Notes under the pieces: generated by a model | Told to the model about the DNA's origin: nothing | Seen by the model: the letters and a program-made list of their open reading frames with translations, nothing else | Database searches by the model: none | Assembly: GCA_003868215.1 (NCBI GenBank) | Contig: QWDQ01000035.1 | Span: 210,467 to 274,466 of the forward strand | Source: Pseudophaeomoniella oleicola | Lineage: Eukaryota > Ascomycota > Eurotiomycetes > Phaeomoniellales > Phaeomoniellaceae | DNA: 64,000 bases | Reading direction: 5' to 3' | Shown: positions 45,562 through 58,033 of the stretch, in pieces | Layout of the letters: each line of letters begins with the position of its first letter | Position numbering within the stretch: position 1 is the first letter of the stretch | Made by a program: the position numbers and the translations under genes

Positions 45562-46604
45562 GCAACAACTCGTCACTGGCTTGCAGTCGCACAAGATCAG
45601 GTTTGGCTGCTTGATCTGGTCGCCACCGCTCAGACCATAGTGAGAGGGTAGTACCACGGGTCATTGAGAATGAACGAAGTTGATCGGGGAATGAGCTGAC
45701 CGTGTAAATAACGAGCAGCCATGATCATTTGTTCTCCATCTGCTGGAACGTCCACAGTATATATCTCATCAGGATTATGAGCACTTCTCTCAGAAGCGTA
45801 CGAGCTCTAGAGTGGATAGGGTGGTACCGCGACATGTACGACGCTCAACGACGCTCAACGCGACAGACTCGATTCGGAGACAACTTCATTGATTGCTGTA
45901 GAGTGAGAAGACAGTGATTTTGCCATGCAGGTCAATGACCAGCAGATCAACTCCAGTAGCTTCCCTGGGCATGCTGTCGGGACGCTGTCGGACTATCAAC
46001 CTGGCTAGACAGGGCAGCTAGATCCAATGTATGTATTAGGTTGACAGTGTCCTGTCATCACCTACGTCAGGCCCATCAGCAATTGTGAAAGGCATGCCGA
46101 GAGCAATACGGAAGATAGAAAAACAGAAAGAGATGGCCACTCATCTATCTCCGTCTCAATGGTCGACCCCGTGTCACCTGACGCGTTTGAACTACGCCAT
46201 CAATAACAAAAGCCGTATAAAATACCGCATTGTTTTAATAATCCTCTACTATTTCTCGATTTTCTCATGAATCATCTTCTTTATCAATAAGTCATCAGAA
46301 TATGGATGATACAGAAGATAGGAAAACTAAAGCCAAACAAACAAAACAAAGTCGTAATCCTCATCAGTAACTTAGGTAAATGAATTAGGAGCAAGCGATG
46401 TCGTAGCATGGATCGCCCTTTCCCCACACGGTCACGTACCTTGGTTATCAAGTTATCGACTACACTTCCAACATCTCCAAGGCTTAAGACAGCTTCATGT
46501 CTTGACACCGCACACCTCACAGTTCATCTACCAGTTGCGGACAGCCTTTAGGCTGCAAACCAATTTGATTGCTGATATTCCTGTCTCCAACCGACATCTT
46601 CACA

Positions 46605-48880
46605 ATGTCGTCATGCCTGGGTTTCCGCAAGAAGAAGGACCCGGATACGGAGCCGTTGCTCCCACGCTATCAAGATGATACGGCTATGCAGAAAAGGCTT
46701 CATCAAAAGTTGCACTCGTATCAGATGATTAGATCCCTTACCAAGGGTTTCATGCCATCGACTGAACAGGTCATCATCAATATTCGAACACTACTAGCAT
46801 CAGACTTGCTCAATTATCACAATCCAGACCTGAGCCCATCGGGGAAGAAACTGGTACGACATACCCGCGATTGGCTCAAAGCTTTCATCGAGATTCTGCA
46901 CCGTAAGAATGGGCAGGATCAGATTCAAGACTTCATTTGGTACACCTCAAAATCGGACATCTCAGTCGATACGAATCACATCTCCCAACAGGCATCAAGG
47001 GTTAAGGCCAGGGCTGATGCGGCAGCTGGTAAGTCTAACAACTTGAACAGAGGCGATAGTGAAACAAACTAACAGAGGTTTCAGCTTACCAAAGCTTTCG
47101 AACCGTCGGCTCTCTTCTTCTAACCAATTCCGATTTTCGATTGTTCCTCGACGACTTGAGCACGATCGGCCGGCAGGTCCTCTCAGACAGCGCATTCGCT
47201 CTGTCCGGGGCTGCGCAAGAAGCTGGAAGAAAACTTGAACTCTCCGAGGAGGAGGCAGAAAAGGTTTCGGGTCCTGGTGCAGATGAGGGACCAAAGCCTT
47301 CTACTCAAGACCTAAGCAACGGGGTCGCTGATGTCTCCAAAATAGTCGGTGAGGGCGTCGTCAAGACCGGAAAAGACACAATTACAAATGCCAAGGACCA
47401 CATGCACAGCGAGGAAGGAGAAACTCTCCTTCATAGATTGAAGCAAGCTATACTCAAATTACGCAGCAGAAATGATTATTCAGATTCCGTATCCACGATA
47501 GCGCAATTGATCAAGCGTTACGCGATCACATACTCCAGGGTGGCTGAAGCTACCTTGTCCACCGTGGAGGAGGACGTCGAACCAAATCCAGCCCTCGATC
47601 GCGCTGTTAGGAACTTTTGGTCTTTCGTCAGTTCGTTTGGAGATGCCAAAGAATGGGATAAGCTGAAAGACGCTTTCGAGAAGGTCATGTCTCATTCTCA
47701 ATCCGATCCTGATTTCGAGGGCTTCATGACCGAGATCGGTAATACTGTGCAAAAGCTACTCACAGATCCTGATTTCTTCGACAGTGCAGATAAGAAAATT
47801 ACCGAGCTGAGAGAGAAGTCCAGATCTGGTACGGCATCCGACTTCCGCAAGGACCTCGATGCTCTCCTCACGCAGGGACAGGTCACACTCCGTACCGTAT
47901 ACGAAGACAAGGACATTGCCAACATCATCGTTGCGACGAGGAAAATCTTCGGTGTGCTCTCGCCTCCGAATAGTACGATGAATCCCGATCTGGTCGCTGA
48001 TGCGATACATATATTCATTCCGCTACTTATTCGCTACGTACAGTATATACCTATTCCTAGGATTGAGATATCTGTCCCTGAAATCGATCTTCTGCTCGAA
48101 AATCTCATTATTGAACCAGGTCGTACAGTCAATTCGACTTCGTTCCTCCCATATCGCCTTCTCGTCTCCACAAAGAATGATCTAGAAGTTCGGAAGGCAC
48201 ACTCCAAGAAGACAGTATCCCATATGAAGTCGCTTGTCACCGCCTCTGTGAGTGGTATATCAGTCTCGGCTAACGACCTTGGATTCTGGCTTCGAGCCCA
48301 TGCCGGTCCGCTCTTCCGCTTTGCAGACGAAGGTATTGCTAGCTTTGCGTTAGATGAGCGGGGAATTGACATTACCCTGGACCTGGAAATCGGCCGTGAG
48401 AAGCTCGAGCAGATCCTGACTCTCCGCGCTGTCAAGGTGCACATTCACAAGCTCAACTACACTCTACGAAAGAGCAAATTGTCATGGATCGGCTGGATCT
48501 TCAAGCCTTTCTTGAAGCAGTTGATTCGTAGGGTCTTAGAGAAACAGCTAGCAATGGCGATCGCCGACTTCCTGCATGCTGCGAATCGTGAACTCGTCTT
48601 TGCTCGTGAACGGCTACGAGCTACACGTATCGCAGATCCCCAAGATGTGATGACGTTCATCAAAGCGGTCATGGCGAGATTGGCTCCCGAGGAGGATCCC
48701 GATGTATACACCCGCATTGGCGTCGATGCACCGAAAGGCGGAGTGTTCAAGGGAGTTTATACACCTGGCAGCATTCTCAAAGTCTGGCACGAGGAGGCCG
48801 AGCGTGCTGAGGAAGCAGTGGACGTGGGTGAAGAGCGTGGCGGAGGATGGCGAAATGCCATTTTCGACGTCCCAATCTAA
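46605..48880 (+). CDS. HAM1-like protein (DUF4449/HAM1_C)
   Basis: Exons are 46605-47028 and 47085-48880, giving 739 residues. The N-terminal block (TEPLLPRYQDDTAMQKRLHQKLHSYQ region, residues about 16-40) and the repeated helical middle match the fungal HAM1-like family. The C-terminal half (from about residue 420, with PEIDLLLENLIIEPG, LGFWLRAHAG and DITLDLEIG) matches the HAM1_C/DUF4449 region, whose fold is related to lipid-binding BPI/TULIP domains. Neurospora ham genes are required for hyphal fusion, but the biochemical role is unknown and lipid transfer is inference. No signal peptide or membrane segment is seen. The N-terminal Cys in MSSCLGF could be lipidated, which is a guess. Confidence 0.9.
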
Positions 48881-50424
48881 AGTGACCGGAACCACCCGAT
48901 ATGGACCGTGTGTCATTCCACCAAGAGGCTCTTCTGGTCCCAGCATCCAGGAAGCTGGCAGGTGGAGTTGCTGAAGTCTTTGAAGCCTCGAACTAGCAAG
49001 GGTGTGACTCCAAACAGCAAGACTTGGAGTCGACGGAAAGAGCTCCGATCATTCCAATCCTTGCGGTTCTTTCGTTCTCAGAATAGCATCAGTCACCAAA
49101 AACAAGGGAAGGCCCTTCCCGTCTCACCCAAACAGGAGAGTGAACGGGAGAGTAAACAGGCAAGCGACAGAGGAGTTTCTGCAGGGATGGTAAGGGAGCC
49201 TACTACGGTATATTTATTGCTTTTCCAGCGACCCATGAGATATTTTCTAGGTGTTCTGTTTTCGTGAAGCGATGCATCAGGTGCTTATTCTGTTTGTGCT
49301 ACCGTGAAATACGGGGACGGTCACTTTTTCATGAAATACCTAGGTATGTTTATAAGGAACAAAACATTTGCGCTTTGCTTGCAACTACTGTACATACGCT
49401 CTCGTACGAGCATTGTTGGCCATCGAGTTCTTCAAGATTTTCGATCGAAAGGGCCGAACGGGAGCAAAGCGGGAATATGGTGGAGTTCCTGCAGATGACA
49501 TTTAGTCCGTCGTTAAGCAATTTACTCGCTGGTTTCATGGGCATGGCCTCGTCGCTACGTATTCGGTATTTGTATCATGGTGATGCCCGAAATATGGAGC
49601 AAGGATCTCGAGACATGTTCGCCTCAAGAGGATTCTTCGGGAAATGCTTGATTTGACCTCCATAACGTGGATACTCTGGCGCCGAAAGGTCCTACAAATG
49701 CCGAATTCACTGCAGGAAGGACAGTCGGTGCTCACATTCGTCGATGGCATTCAGGGGGGATTCGCAGGAGCCCAACTCAGCGCAGTCCGTAACTTACTGT
49801 AGCAAAGTCCTCGAAAGGCTCGGAGGCATGAGGCAAGCCAATGATCGTAATCAATTATGCGCACATTGGGAGGATCGCGGAGTCCGAATTCAGAATCAGT
49901 GGAATTCTAGAATACCTAAGGTAACCATACTGTAATTGCTCTGGGTTACCTGGTACTTGCTCCTGTGTGACCATACTAGAGCACGTTACTTTTGTACAGT
50001 CGGTATTTTTCAAGGCGAGAAGATGCGTGTATTGTCGTATTCTCCATACTTAGGTCGTAGAGTGCCTGTAAGGGTGCCTTATTTAGGAGACTTATTAACT
50101 GGATCCTTTAACTGGGACTCCTTATATAACGCACCCGTCTCCGTAGTTCCACTTGAAATTAGTCCGCCCGAAAGAACGTTCTGCGAATCCTGCGACTCTA
50201 TCAATCGCCTCGAGTCGCCTCGCTCTCGCTCTCCTTGCCGTCGGCTAGTTCCACTCCTCATCGGGTGTTTTCGCGATGTCAATTCAACGATGAGACGACA
50301 TTTATGAGAATGCGGTTCAAACAGGCATTGTGTTGGATTCTACAAGGCCACACGAATATCCCTGATGGTCTCCTTAATTGCCCCTGTATGCCTTATAAGC
50401 AAGCCGGTTCGTTCTTTAGTCACT
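48881..50424. other. Intergenic, no gene seen
   Basis: About 1.5 kb including a TACCTAGGTA palindrome at 49337-49346. The frame at 49264-49656 (130 codons) has no ATG-supported domain character. The region precedes the malic enzyme gene, whose 5' limit is uncertain. Confidence 0.4.
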
Positions 50425-52523
50425 ATGTCTCCTTTTCTCAGAACAAAGACCACTGTATCAACTATTCCTTCGTCTTCTTCCTCGTCGTCGTCGTCGTCCT
50501 CTTCTTCTAACCTTTCGTCTACTGAATCAAACAATATGGGTTGGCACTTACGCTCTAAACCTTCAGGTCGTCTTGCGCCTGCGGTAAGTGTACCTGCCCA
50601 GGTCGCAGCACTACCTGCCCAAGCGACCGCACCTTCGTAAGCCGATAACCCAATATGGTCTCACCAGACATTGCTGACGTTGTCGCAGAAATGCGCATTA
50701 TGATACTGCTCAGTCCATATCGTTACGGAAATTTGTAGGGACTCATGGATTGATCCCACCGCGCCCAGATACATATGAGTTACAAAGGAAGCGATGTTTG
50801 GCGCAGTTAGCGCTCAAGACCACCAACATCGAGAAATATCTCTATCTGGCGACGCTACGAAAGAACAACGTGCACTTGTTCTACAGGTTGCTTGTGGACC
50901 ATTTTACTGTAGGTTGTTCATGAATACGGCTTGGCTACCTTCACGCATCACTAACCCAGCTGTGTACAGGAACTCACGCCTATTGTGTACACTCCAACAG
51001 TGGGCGAAGCCTGTCAAAGATGGTCGGAGATATACCAAGGTCCGGAGGGGATGTATCTGAGCTTCGAAGACCGGGGTAATCTTGCTTCGGTGATTCAGAA
51101 CTGGCCGGAGTCTGAAGTTGATATCACCGTCATCACAGATGGTTCTCGTATTCTGGGACTGGGCGATCTTGGTATCAACGGCATGGGTATCCCTATCGGA
51201 AAGTTGGCTTTGTACACCGGATGTGCTGGTATTCGACCCGAACGTACTCTGCCCCTGACCATTGACCTGGGCACAAGCACCAAAAGCATCAGAGAAGATC
51301 CTCTCTACATGGGAAGTAGAAGGGACAAGGTCACCGCACAAGAAGAACAAGAGTTCTTGGATGAACTTATGGTAGCACTCAGATCCCGTTGGCCAGAGTA
51401 AGTCTAGCGAATCACCATGACTCCTGCGATTGCTAACTACTTTTCTAGTATCGTGATCCAGTTCGAGGATTTCAAGAATCCCTTCCCGTCGCTGGAACGC
51501 TACCGTCATAAGTATGCTATGTTCAACGACGACATTCAGGGCACTGGCTCCGTCATCATGGGCGGAGTTATCAACGCAATCAAGAGAACCGGTGTGTCAC
51601 CGCGTGAACACAGAGCGGTGTTCTTCGGAGCTGGTAGTGCTGGTGTCGGTGTTGCAAAACAGATTGTCGACTATTTCGTGCACGAAGGAATGACCGAGGA
51701 TGAAGCTCGTGCCTGCTTCTGGCTCGTAGACACCAAAGGTCTCGTCACGTCAGATAGAGGGGACACGCTGGCGGAGCACAAGGTCTACTTCTCTCGTCGT
51801 GATAACGAAGGCAAGCAATACCGTACCCTCGAGGAAGTTGTCGAGCACGTCAAGCCCACTATCCTGATGGGTCTCAGCACTCAAGGGGGTGTATTTACGC
51901 CCGAGATCCTCCAAAAGATGGCTGCATGGAACGCCCAGCCAATCGTCTTCCCTCTCTCAAACCCTTCTTCGAAGTCGGAATGTACTTTCGAGGATGCCGT
52001 CCACCACACAGATGGACGTGTCATATTCGCCTCCGGATCACCATTCTCACCAGTCAGCTATACCAACAAGGCTGGGAAAACCAAGACCTACTACGCCGGT
52101 CAAGGTAACAATGTTTTCGTCTTCCCTGGTATCGGTTTCGGTACCATTCTCAGCAAAGCGACCGAGGTTACACAAAGTATGATCTACGCTTCTGGTGACG
52201 CCCTTTCGACCGCTCTCTCCCAAGAAGAGATTGACCGTGGTTTCATCTATCCCGACATCACACGTATCCGATCTGTTAGCGTGATTGTTGCGCGTCAAGT
52301 CATCCGCGCCGCTCAAGCTGCCAAAGTCGATCGGGTGTCGGAGCTGAGGACTATGAATGATGAGCAACTCGACCACTATATTCGAAGCAGGATGTACGAC
52401 CCACATGTTGAGATTGGACATCTTGAGTCCCTCGTTGCCGATCTCGCCTCACAAATGAGAGAAAGCAACTTGAAGAGTGCCTTGCACCGAGTAGAGGTGA
52501 CCGAGAAGGAGATCAAACTATGA
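50425..52523 (+). CDS. Malic enzyme, five exons (5' end uncertain)
   Basis: Proposed exons are 50425-50454, 50567-50583 (17-nt micro-exon), 50689-50908, 50970-51397 and 51449-52523, giving 589 residues, the family's usual length. The three large exons are certain, and the first two are my best fit to frame. The enzyme decarboxylates malate to pyruvate, reducing NAD(P)+. Landmarks are ELTPIVYTPTVGEACQRW, the nucleotide- and metal-binding DGSRILGLGDLGINGMGIPIGK region, FNDDIQGTGSVIMGG, and a Rossmann GAGSAGVGVAKQI. Cofactor preference cannot be read reliably. A Ser-encoding TCG run (50476-50500) falls in the first intron of this model, and if translated instead it would be a low-complexity leader. 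Compartment (cytosol or mitochondrion) depends on that 5' end. Confidence 0.9.
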
Positions 52524-53375
52524 ACACGATCTCCGCTATGCAATCCTTAACCCATCAGAGATTGCAGCCTACATCATCCACAACATCAGCTAAACCTACT
52601 TGCCGGACCTCACTCTACCCTCTTCCACCTCGAGAGCACTCCACTCAGCCTCTCTGTTCTGTTCATTTTCGGCATCTCTGTTTTCCTACTTTGTTTCCAG
52701 TCATATACCCGCACACTAGCAGGCCTAGTCACGTCATGTCATTTCACGCCATTCAAACAACCACAACACAGCCTTAAGAAGAACAAGAAGGAGAGGAGGC
52801 TCGATGCTAGAGTCTCGACCACTACTACCACCACTTTCACGTTTTCATTCTTCCGATCTCGTGTATTCATCAAGGAGAGGAAAGGGGGAAATCAGAACGG
52901 TTTCCACGACACGAATAGAAGATTCGTAGAGAGGAAGGACGGGGCTACGGGATGCATTGCTAGACAAAACCAAGTACTACATTATTACCTAGATAGAATA
53001 GATGGATGGATGGATGGGGGGGATGTACAAGGGTACATACGTGCATACCTAGAAACATAGAAACACGGTGGCAGGCGCATATAGATTAGATGTTAGATAC
53101 CTCACCTAGACAGCATAGCTATGAATATCTACTAACTTACCATCAAACATAAACGCCTACCTACCTTATTCAATCAAACGAATCAATTTTTGATATCTTT
53201 TGTTATAATTAATAGTTACGGTATATTATATATAATTACATATAAGCAAATACAGTAAATGACTGCATGATTGATTAATCCTCAAAAAGCGAAAAAGGAA
53301 AAGAACCAAAAAGAAAGAAAAAAGGAGTCACAAATCCTTCTGAGGAACTTTGCAGGTCTCCCTCCTTTTTCTCTC
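52524..53375. other. Intergenic, convergent 3' ends
   Basis: Between the malic enzyme stop and the stop of the minus-strand hypothetical gene. It contains AT-rich stretches near 53170-53240 and a GGAT repeat near 53000. No gene supported. Confidence 0.5.
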
Positions 53376-54593
53376 TCACCAATTACATCTAACCCAGCAC
53401 TCGGTCCCGAACACCTCGACGCCGTTAATCACCGAGCGTCTGAACTTGACGATCTCGCCCGTACGCTTGTCGCGACAGAGGAGGTATTCGACGCCTTTGA
53501 GAGCGGGTTCTTCGAAGGGGCCTTTGAGGTCGAAGAGGGGGCAGGAGGAGGAGGAGGAAGGGTCGTCGTCGTCCGTGGTGGGGGTGGGGGTTGTTGTTGT
53601 TGTTGTTGGGATAGTCGTGGTAGTAGTGGTGGTGGTGGTATCGTGCGGTTGTGAGGTTGATGAGGACCATGGCGGTGGTGGTGGTGGAGGAGGAGGGGAA
53701 AGGGGAGGGGGGTAATGATGTACGATGCGGATTGTTCCGTCGGGATCGGTTAAAGTGTTGACGCTGCTGCTGCCGTCACGACCGTCACTGCAGCAGGCGG
53801 CTAGGCGGTCCCGCTCAGCTTGTAGAAAGCGGTACTGCGTTGCTGTGCCAAGAATACCGGCGCTGGTCATGCGGACGAGATCACCGTCTAAGGTAGAAGT
53901 GGAAAAATGAGGCTCGAAAGGGCGGGAGAGGGAAGGAACAAGGTGTTGGGCGGGAATGTAGGGTAGGTAGAGCTGGGAGGCAGGTTTTGGACGGTCGAGG
54001 ATGGGAGGCACTACCGGTGCTCCTTTTGGGAGAAAAGGGTTAGTTTTTGGTATTTCGGGGACCCCGTCATTATTGATATAGGTCGCGGTGACACTGCGAG
54101 AGGCCGGGAACGATCTTGGGGGTTTCCGCCGTGCTTTAGGCCGAGGGGTCAGTGGCGGTGTTGGAGGCACCTCTGTCGTTGCTATCATGACCGGTACTTG
54201 GTTTGACGTAGACTCCTTGTGGTATATCGTGGGCCTTTTCATTGGTGGCCGTTCTACCTTTTTCTCCGAGACTTCTTGATCGGCAAACCGTACTCGCTGG
54301 CCCTTTGACAGTCGTCGTAGGATATTGGGTCGTTGTATGGTACTCTGACTTGCCCGCGGGGTCGGGTCATCGTCCGTCGAGTCGCTCTCAACGGCAGCGT
54401 CTTCCTCGGTCGCACTGTCTGCCCACTGCAGTGTTGTAGGTAAGCTAATATCCAATCAGGGCTAGACAATTTGGGATCAACGAGAGAAAGTCAGGCTTAC
54501 ATCGTCAACGTCGTGTTCTTGAAGTTCTGGGGCCGTGGTCCCCATTGCTCTTCGCTGGCGCAACTCCTGGATTGCAGTGCAAGACGCCGACAT
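53376..54593 (-). CDS. Hypothetical disordered protein, two exons
   Basis: Minus-strand exons are 54501-54593 and 53376-54425, giving 380 residues. The start is the ATG at 54593, and the 75-nt intron (GTAAGC...CTGCAG) joins HDVDD to WADSATEED in frame. The chain is mostly disordered. It has an acidic N-terminal region, a basic block (NILRRLSKGQRVRFADQ), a Pro/Lys/Arg stretch, then polyproline (nine Pro) and poly-Thr runs encoded by GGT/TGG-type repeats. The last ~50 residues look ordered (VEYLLCRDKRTGEIVKFRR, then NGVEVFGTECWVRC). No family recognised. The plus-strand poly-Gly frames over the same bases are shadows of the repeats. Confidence 0.72.
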
Positions 54594-56292
54594 GGCCTGG
54601 AGGACAGCCGATACAGGATGCCAGTGATGCAATGGCGACTGCTGGTGCTCTGCGTATGAGGGCAATCCAGGCACTGCAGCACTTTGTCAATGAGGATACT
54701 TTGACAGGCCCCTCAGGGATCTAGTCTCCAGCAGCTATGCGCTTTGCTTTAGACACTGGTAACGCGTCAGTCTGTCGTCTCGAGCGTCTCGTTTGGTGCG
54801 ATGGACTGAGACTCTAGAGATGGATAAGTCGAGAAGCTCGATGAAGTCCCAACGCATCACTGCAGGGATTCCTAATGCTCTGACAAGCAGAGTTGTGCAG
54901 ATACCTCGTGAGCAAGACAGAAAGGAGAGTGACGGCAAAATATATGGGCAGAAATACAGGAATGAAGAACACACCGGGACGAGCAAGCCATGATAAGATG
55001 ATCACACGCCGCATGGCAAATCAACCCCCGAATCCTCGAGTCTCGCAAGAAAAGGGTGAGATAGCACGGGATCGTAAGCTCACCGTCCTATAAATATGGA
55101 TATAGTACACCTCCATGGACAAACCTGGCGTACTCTTCGCATGGCCTCCTACATGCCATCGCACATCAACTGCAACTACCATGGACTGTCAATTCCGGTC
55201 ATTTGTTTTGTGGTGGATGGCTGTCTCTCTCTGCCATCCAAACCTGCTTATCCCGTTGTGCAACGTTGGGGATTGTCAGCCAGTCGGGATGCTGAGCGCT
55301 CTTCATGTCGTACAAAGCAGAGTGATGACTCTTACCTTCTCAAATATGATAGGAAGACTCAAACTATCGGTGAAGGTCTACATCGGAGGTCTGACTCCCC
55401 ATTTGGAAATCAAACGAATCCTCAATTCCTGAGTCGCATGTGATCTCGTCGTTGCGTTGGAATAGGATGTTGCTGTTGTAGAAACCAGGACCATGGCTAC
55501 GGCACCTGAGTCTTACATGCATAGCTCGCTATCTGAGATCCATGATGTCTTCGGTGACGTGATATAATGATGGGTCATGCTCGATACCATAAGTTCGAAG
55601 ATCTTGCGGGCGTAAAGTGACAGCGACAGTGTCCGTCGTATGGATCAAAGCGGTTAGAAGAGGGGATGACTACCAACGCATGAGAGACACAGGAAACTGA
55701 AGCCAACAACGGTATTTCGATACCTGCCGCATGCCAATGGGACATCACGATACAGACCAGGAAGCCCGTCATAAACTTCACCTGAGGGGATCGACTGGGA
55801 GTCAGCCATATTGAGGAAACAGCTGAAAGATGATGCTGCCGTGCATATGTCCAGCGTCGGCGTCAGAACATGGTATTTTCCCTCTTATCGACCTGTACAC
55901 TACCGAGAGCATGAGGACAACCCATTTCAGCTGCTCGAGAGATCAAGAGAGCAAAGGAAGAAATCAACCATTGCTAGTCTAAGAAAGAAAGAGGCTGAAA
56001 GTCGAAGGGAGATAATTGGCCAAATCCCTAAACGCCAAGACATCGGTCACGTGCACATGTAATTTCACTCAACAACAGGAGAATATCTTCTCATTTATCT
56101 CGCCGGCCTACCATTTACCTCTAATATCACAGCGTTTAGATATCACTCAATGTTTTTCACCATATATTCATGCAATAATGTATCGTCAAGTGTTTTTGAA
56201 GTGGTATTGATTGATTTCGAACTACATATCTACACATGGACAACCTAGGGTCACAATTGCACCCACACGCTTCTTTTTAAATCCGCACACAC
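54594..56292. other. Intergenic, no gene seen
   Basis: About 1.7 kb. The 115-codon frame at 55096 directly follows a TATA-like sequence with no room for a leader and shows no domain, so it is not called. The rest contains the promoter of the hypothetical gene and the 3' flank of the permease. Confidence 0.4.
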
Positions 56293-58033
56293 TCAAGCGA
56301 TCCAGAACCAGATGCGTTCGAAGATATTCCTTGGGGCAATTACCGGCCACTCGACTGCATCCAAGGCAGCCTTGCCAGTGTAGATGTCGGCATCCTTAGG
56401 GTTGACCCACTTTGTTCGCATGATGATCTTGTATCCAAAGAACAAGCCGAAATAGATGGGGACACCGATATAGTCGGTGATGAAGCCTTGGTAGTCCCAA
56501 CTTCCTGCAATGGTGTCGAAGCCGTTAAAGAAGAGGATGAGGCTGAAGAAGATCAGGGAAGCCCACGCTTGATATGGTTGGAATCTCGACTTGAAAACAA
56601 GAGTGTTGCGATCGACACCTTGCGCGATAAGGGCTTTCCTAAACTGGATGTAGCAGACCAGAATTGAAATCCAGGTGAAGAGGGTGGTGATTGTAGTCAA
56701 GTTCTGGAACCATGTGAAAACAGTGTTGGAGCCAGAAGAACATGACATGTAAGTGATGAGGGAGATCGAGGCTGTGACGAGGACACACCAGATCGGGACA
56801 CCCGTCTTGGTACACTTAAGAAGGAAGCGAGGAGCTTGACGGTTTTGAGCCAAACCAAATAAGTAACGAGAACCAGTGTACAAGAAAGCGTTGGCGGAGG
56901 AGGACGCCGAAGTCAAGATGACTGCGTTGACAATGGATGGGAGAACCTTGATCCCAGCGCGGTCAATCGCGATAACCCATGGGGATTGGGCGGCACCGGC
57001 GGAATCTGCGTCCTGGGCGTTGAGGAGATGTTGATCATTGTACGGGATTAAAACACCAATAGCGAGTGATCCAAGCACGTAAAAGAAGAGGATACGCCAG
57101 AAAACGCGACGCACGGCCTTGGGGATGTTTTTGTGAGGGTTCTCGGCTTCACCAGCGGCGACTGCAACCATTTCAACACCACCATAGGAGAAAGCAGCAT
57201 TGACGAGCGTCGACCAGAGACCAAGGAAACGGCCAGTGTTGCCATCAGCGATATATGCCTTCATTGCACCAGGGGTCTTCCAGAAGTGGAAACCGAGACG
57301 ACCCTCCGCGGGACCACCACCAAGGTCGACAATGAAAGCCATGATCAAGAGACCGACAATTGTGATGATCTTTATACTTGCAAAGATGAATTCAGCCTCA
57401 CCGTAGATGGACACGGCAAAGATATTCAAGCAAAGAACGACGACGATAATGATGGAGATCCAAGCAGCAACGTTAATGTCGGCGGCTCCCGGCCAGTAAC
57501 CGATAACTGTTGACGCGGCCGAGATCTCAGCGCAGAGAGTGATAGCGCAAGAATACCAATTGTTCCAGCCAACAGCAAACCCCAATGCATCATCGCAGTA
57601 GCGAGCACAGAATTGGGGGATGGCACCAGGAAGAGGCAACCAAGTCGACATTTCACCCAGACATTGCATCATCGAGAAGACTGCAATACCAGTCATGGTG
57701 TAACCCAGCAGGATAGACAGAGGACCTGCTTGAGTGAAAGCACGGCCGATACCCAGGAAGAGACCTGTACCGATGGTACCACCAAGGGCGATGAACTGAA
57801 TGTGACGAGATTTGAGTCTGGAGATGGGCACTTAGCATACAAGCATCTAACGCAGCAGATGTGAGATCTTACCCTCGAGAGACGTATCCGTATTGCTCAG
57901 CAGTTTCGATATTGCCATAGGCGTCAGCAGCTTCGCCCATCCGCATGCCCTTTTCCTGGGTGATGGAAGCAACCCTCTCCCTCTGCGGCTCAAAGCCGGT
58001 TTCGCCAGCATCGTATGCCGGTCCTTTCTCCAT
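56293..58033 (-). CDS. Amino-acid permease (yeast amino-acid transporter family)
   Basis: Exons are 57873-58033 and 56293-57817 on the minus strand, giving 561 residues. The intron (GTAAGA...CCAG) joins YGYVSRG to LKSRHIQFIALGGTIGTGLF, the signature of the fungal APC/YAT family. Twelve membrane segments are visible, with GTIGTGLFLG in segment 1 and the family's GEMSTWLP and FVVGW-type loops. The C-terminus ends ERIWFWIA rather than the longer tails of Gap1. The plasma-membrane carrier imports amino acids with protons. Substrate range is not resolvable from sequence. A charged cytosolic N-terminus of about 55 residues may hold ubiquitination or sorting sites. Confidence 0.95.

Larger units (their letters stand above)
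45297..46604. other. Divergent promoter interval with 40-bp direct repeat
   Basis: Lies between the divergent Ser/Thr-rich gene (minus) and HAM1-like gene (plus). The paired imperfect 40-bp repeats at 45446-45485 and 45522-45561 lie 150-265 bp upstream of the Ser/Thr-rich start codon. A 10-bp tandem (CGACGCTCAA) occurs near 45840. No coding region supported. Confidence 0.5.

Noticed and set aside
45841-45860. Short tandem of CGACGCTCAA
   Set aside because: Only two copies with no link to a gene or structure, so it is recorded but not treated as a finding.
53271-53715. Plus-strand Gly/Val-rich frames
   Set aside because: They are complements of the poly-Pro and poly-Thr codons of the minus-strand hypothetical gene, so composition is an artefact of the repeats.
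55096-55443. 115-codon frame with a TATA-like sequence directly upstream
   Set aside because: The TATA-like element touches the start codon, leaving no leader, and the translation shows no domain or signal.
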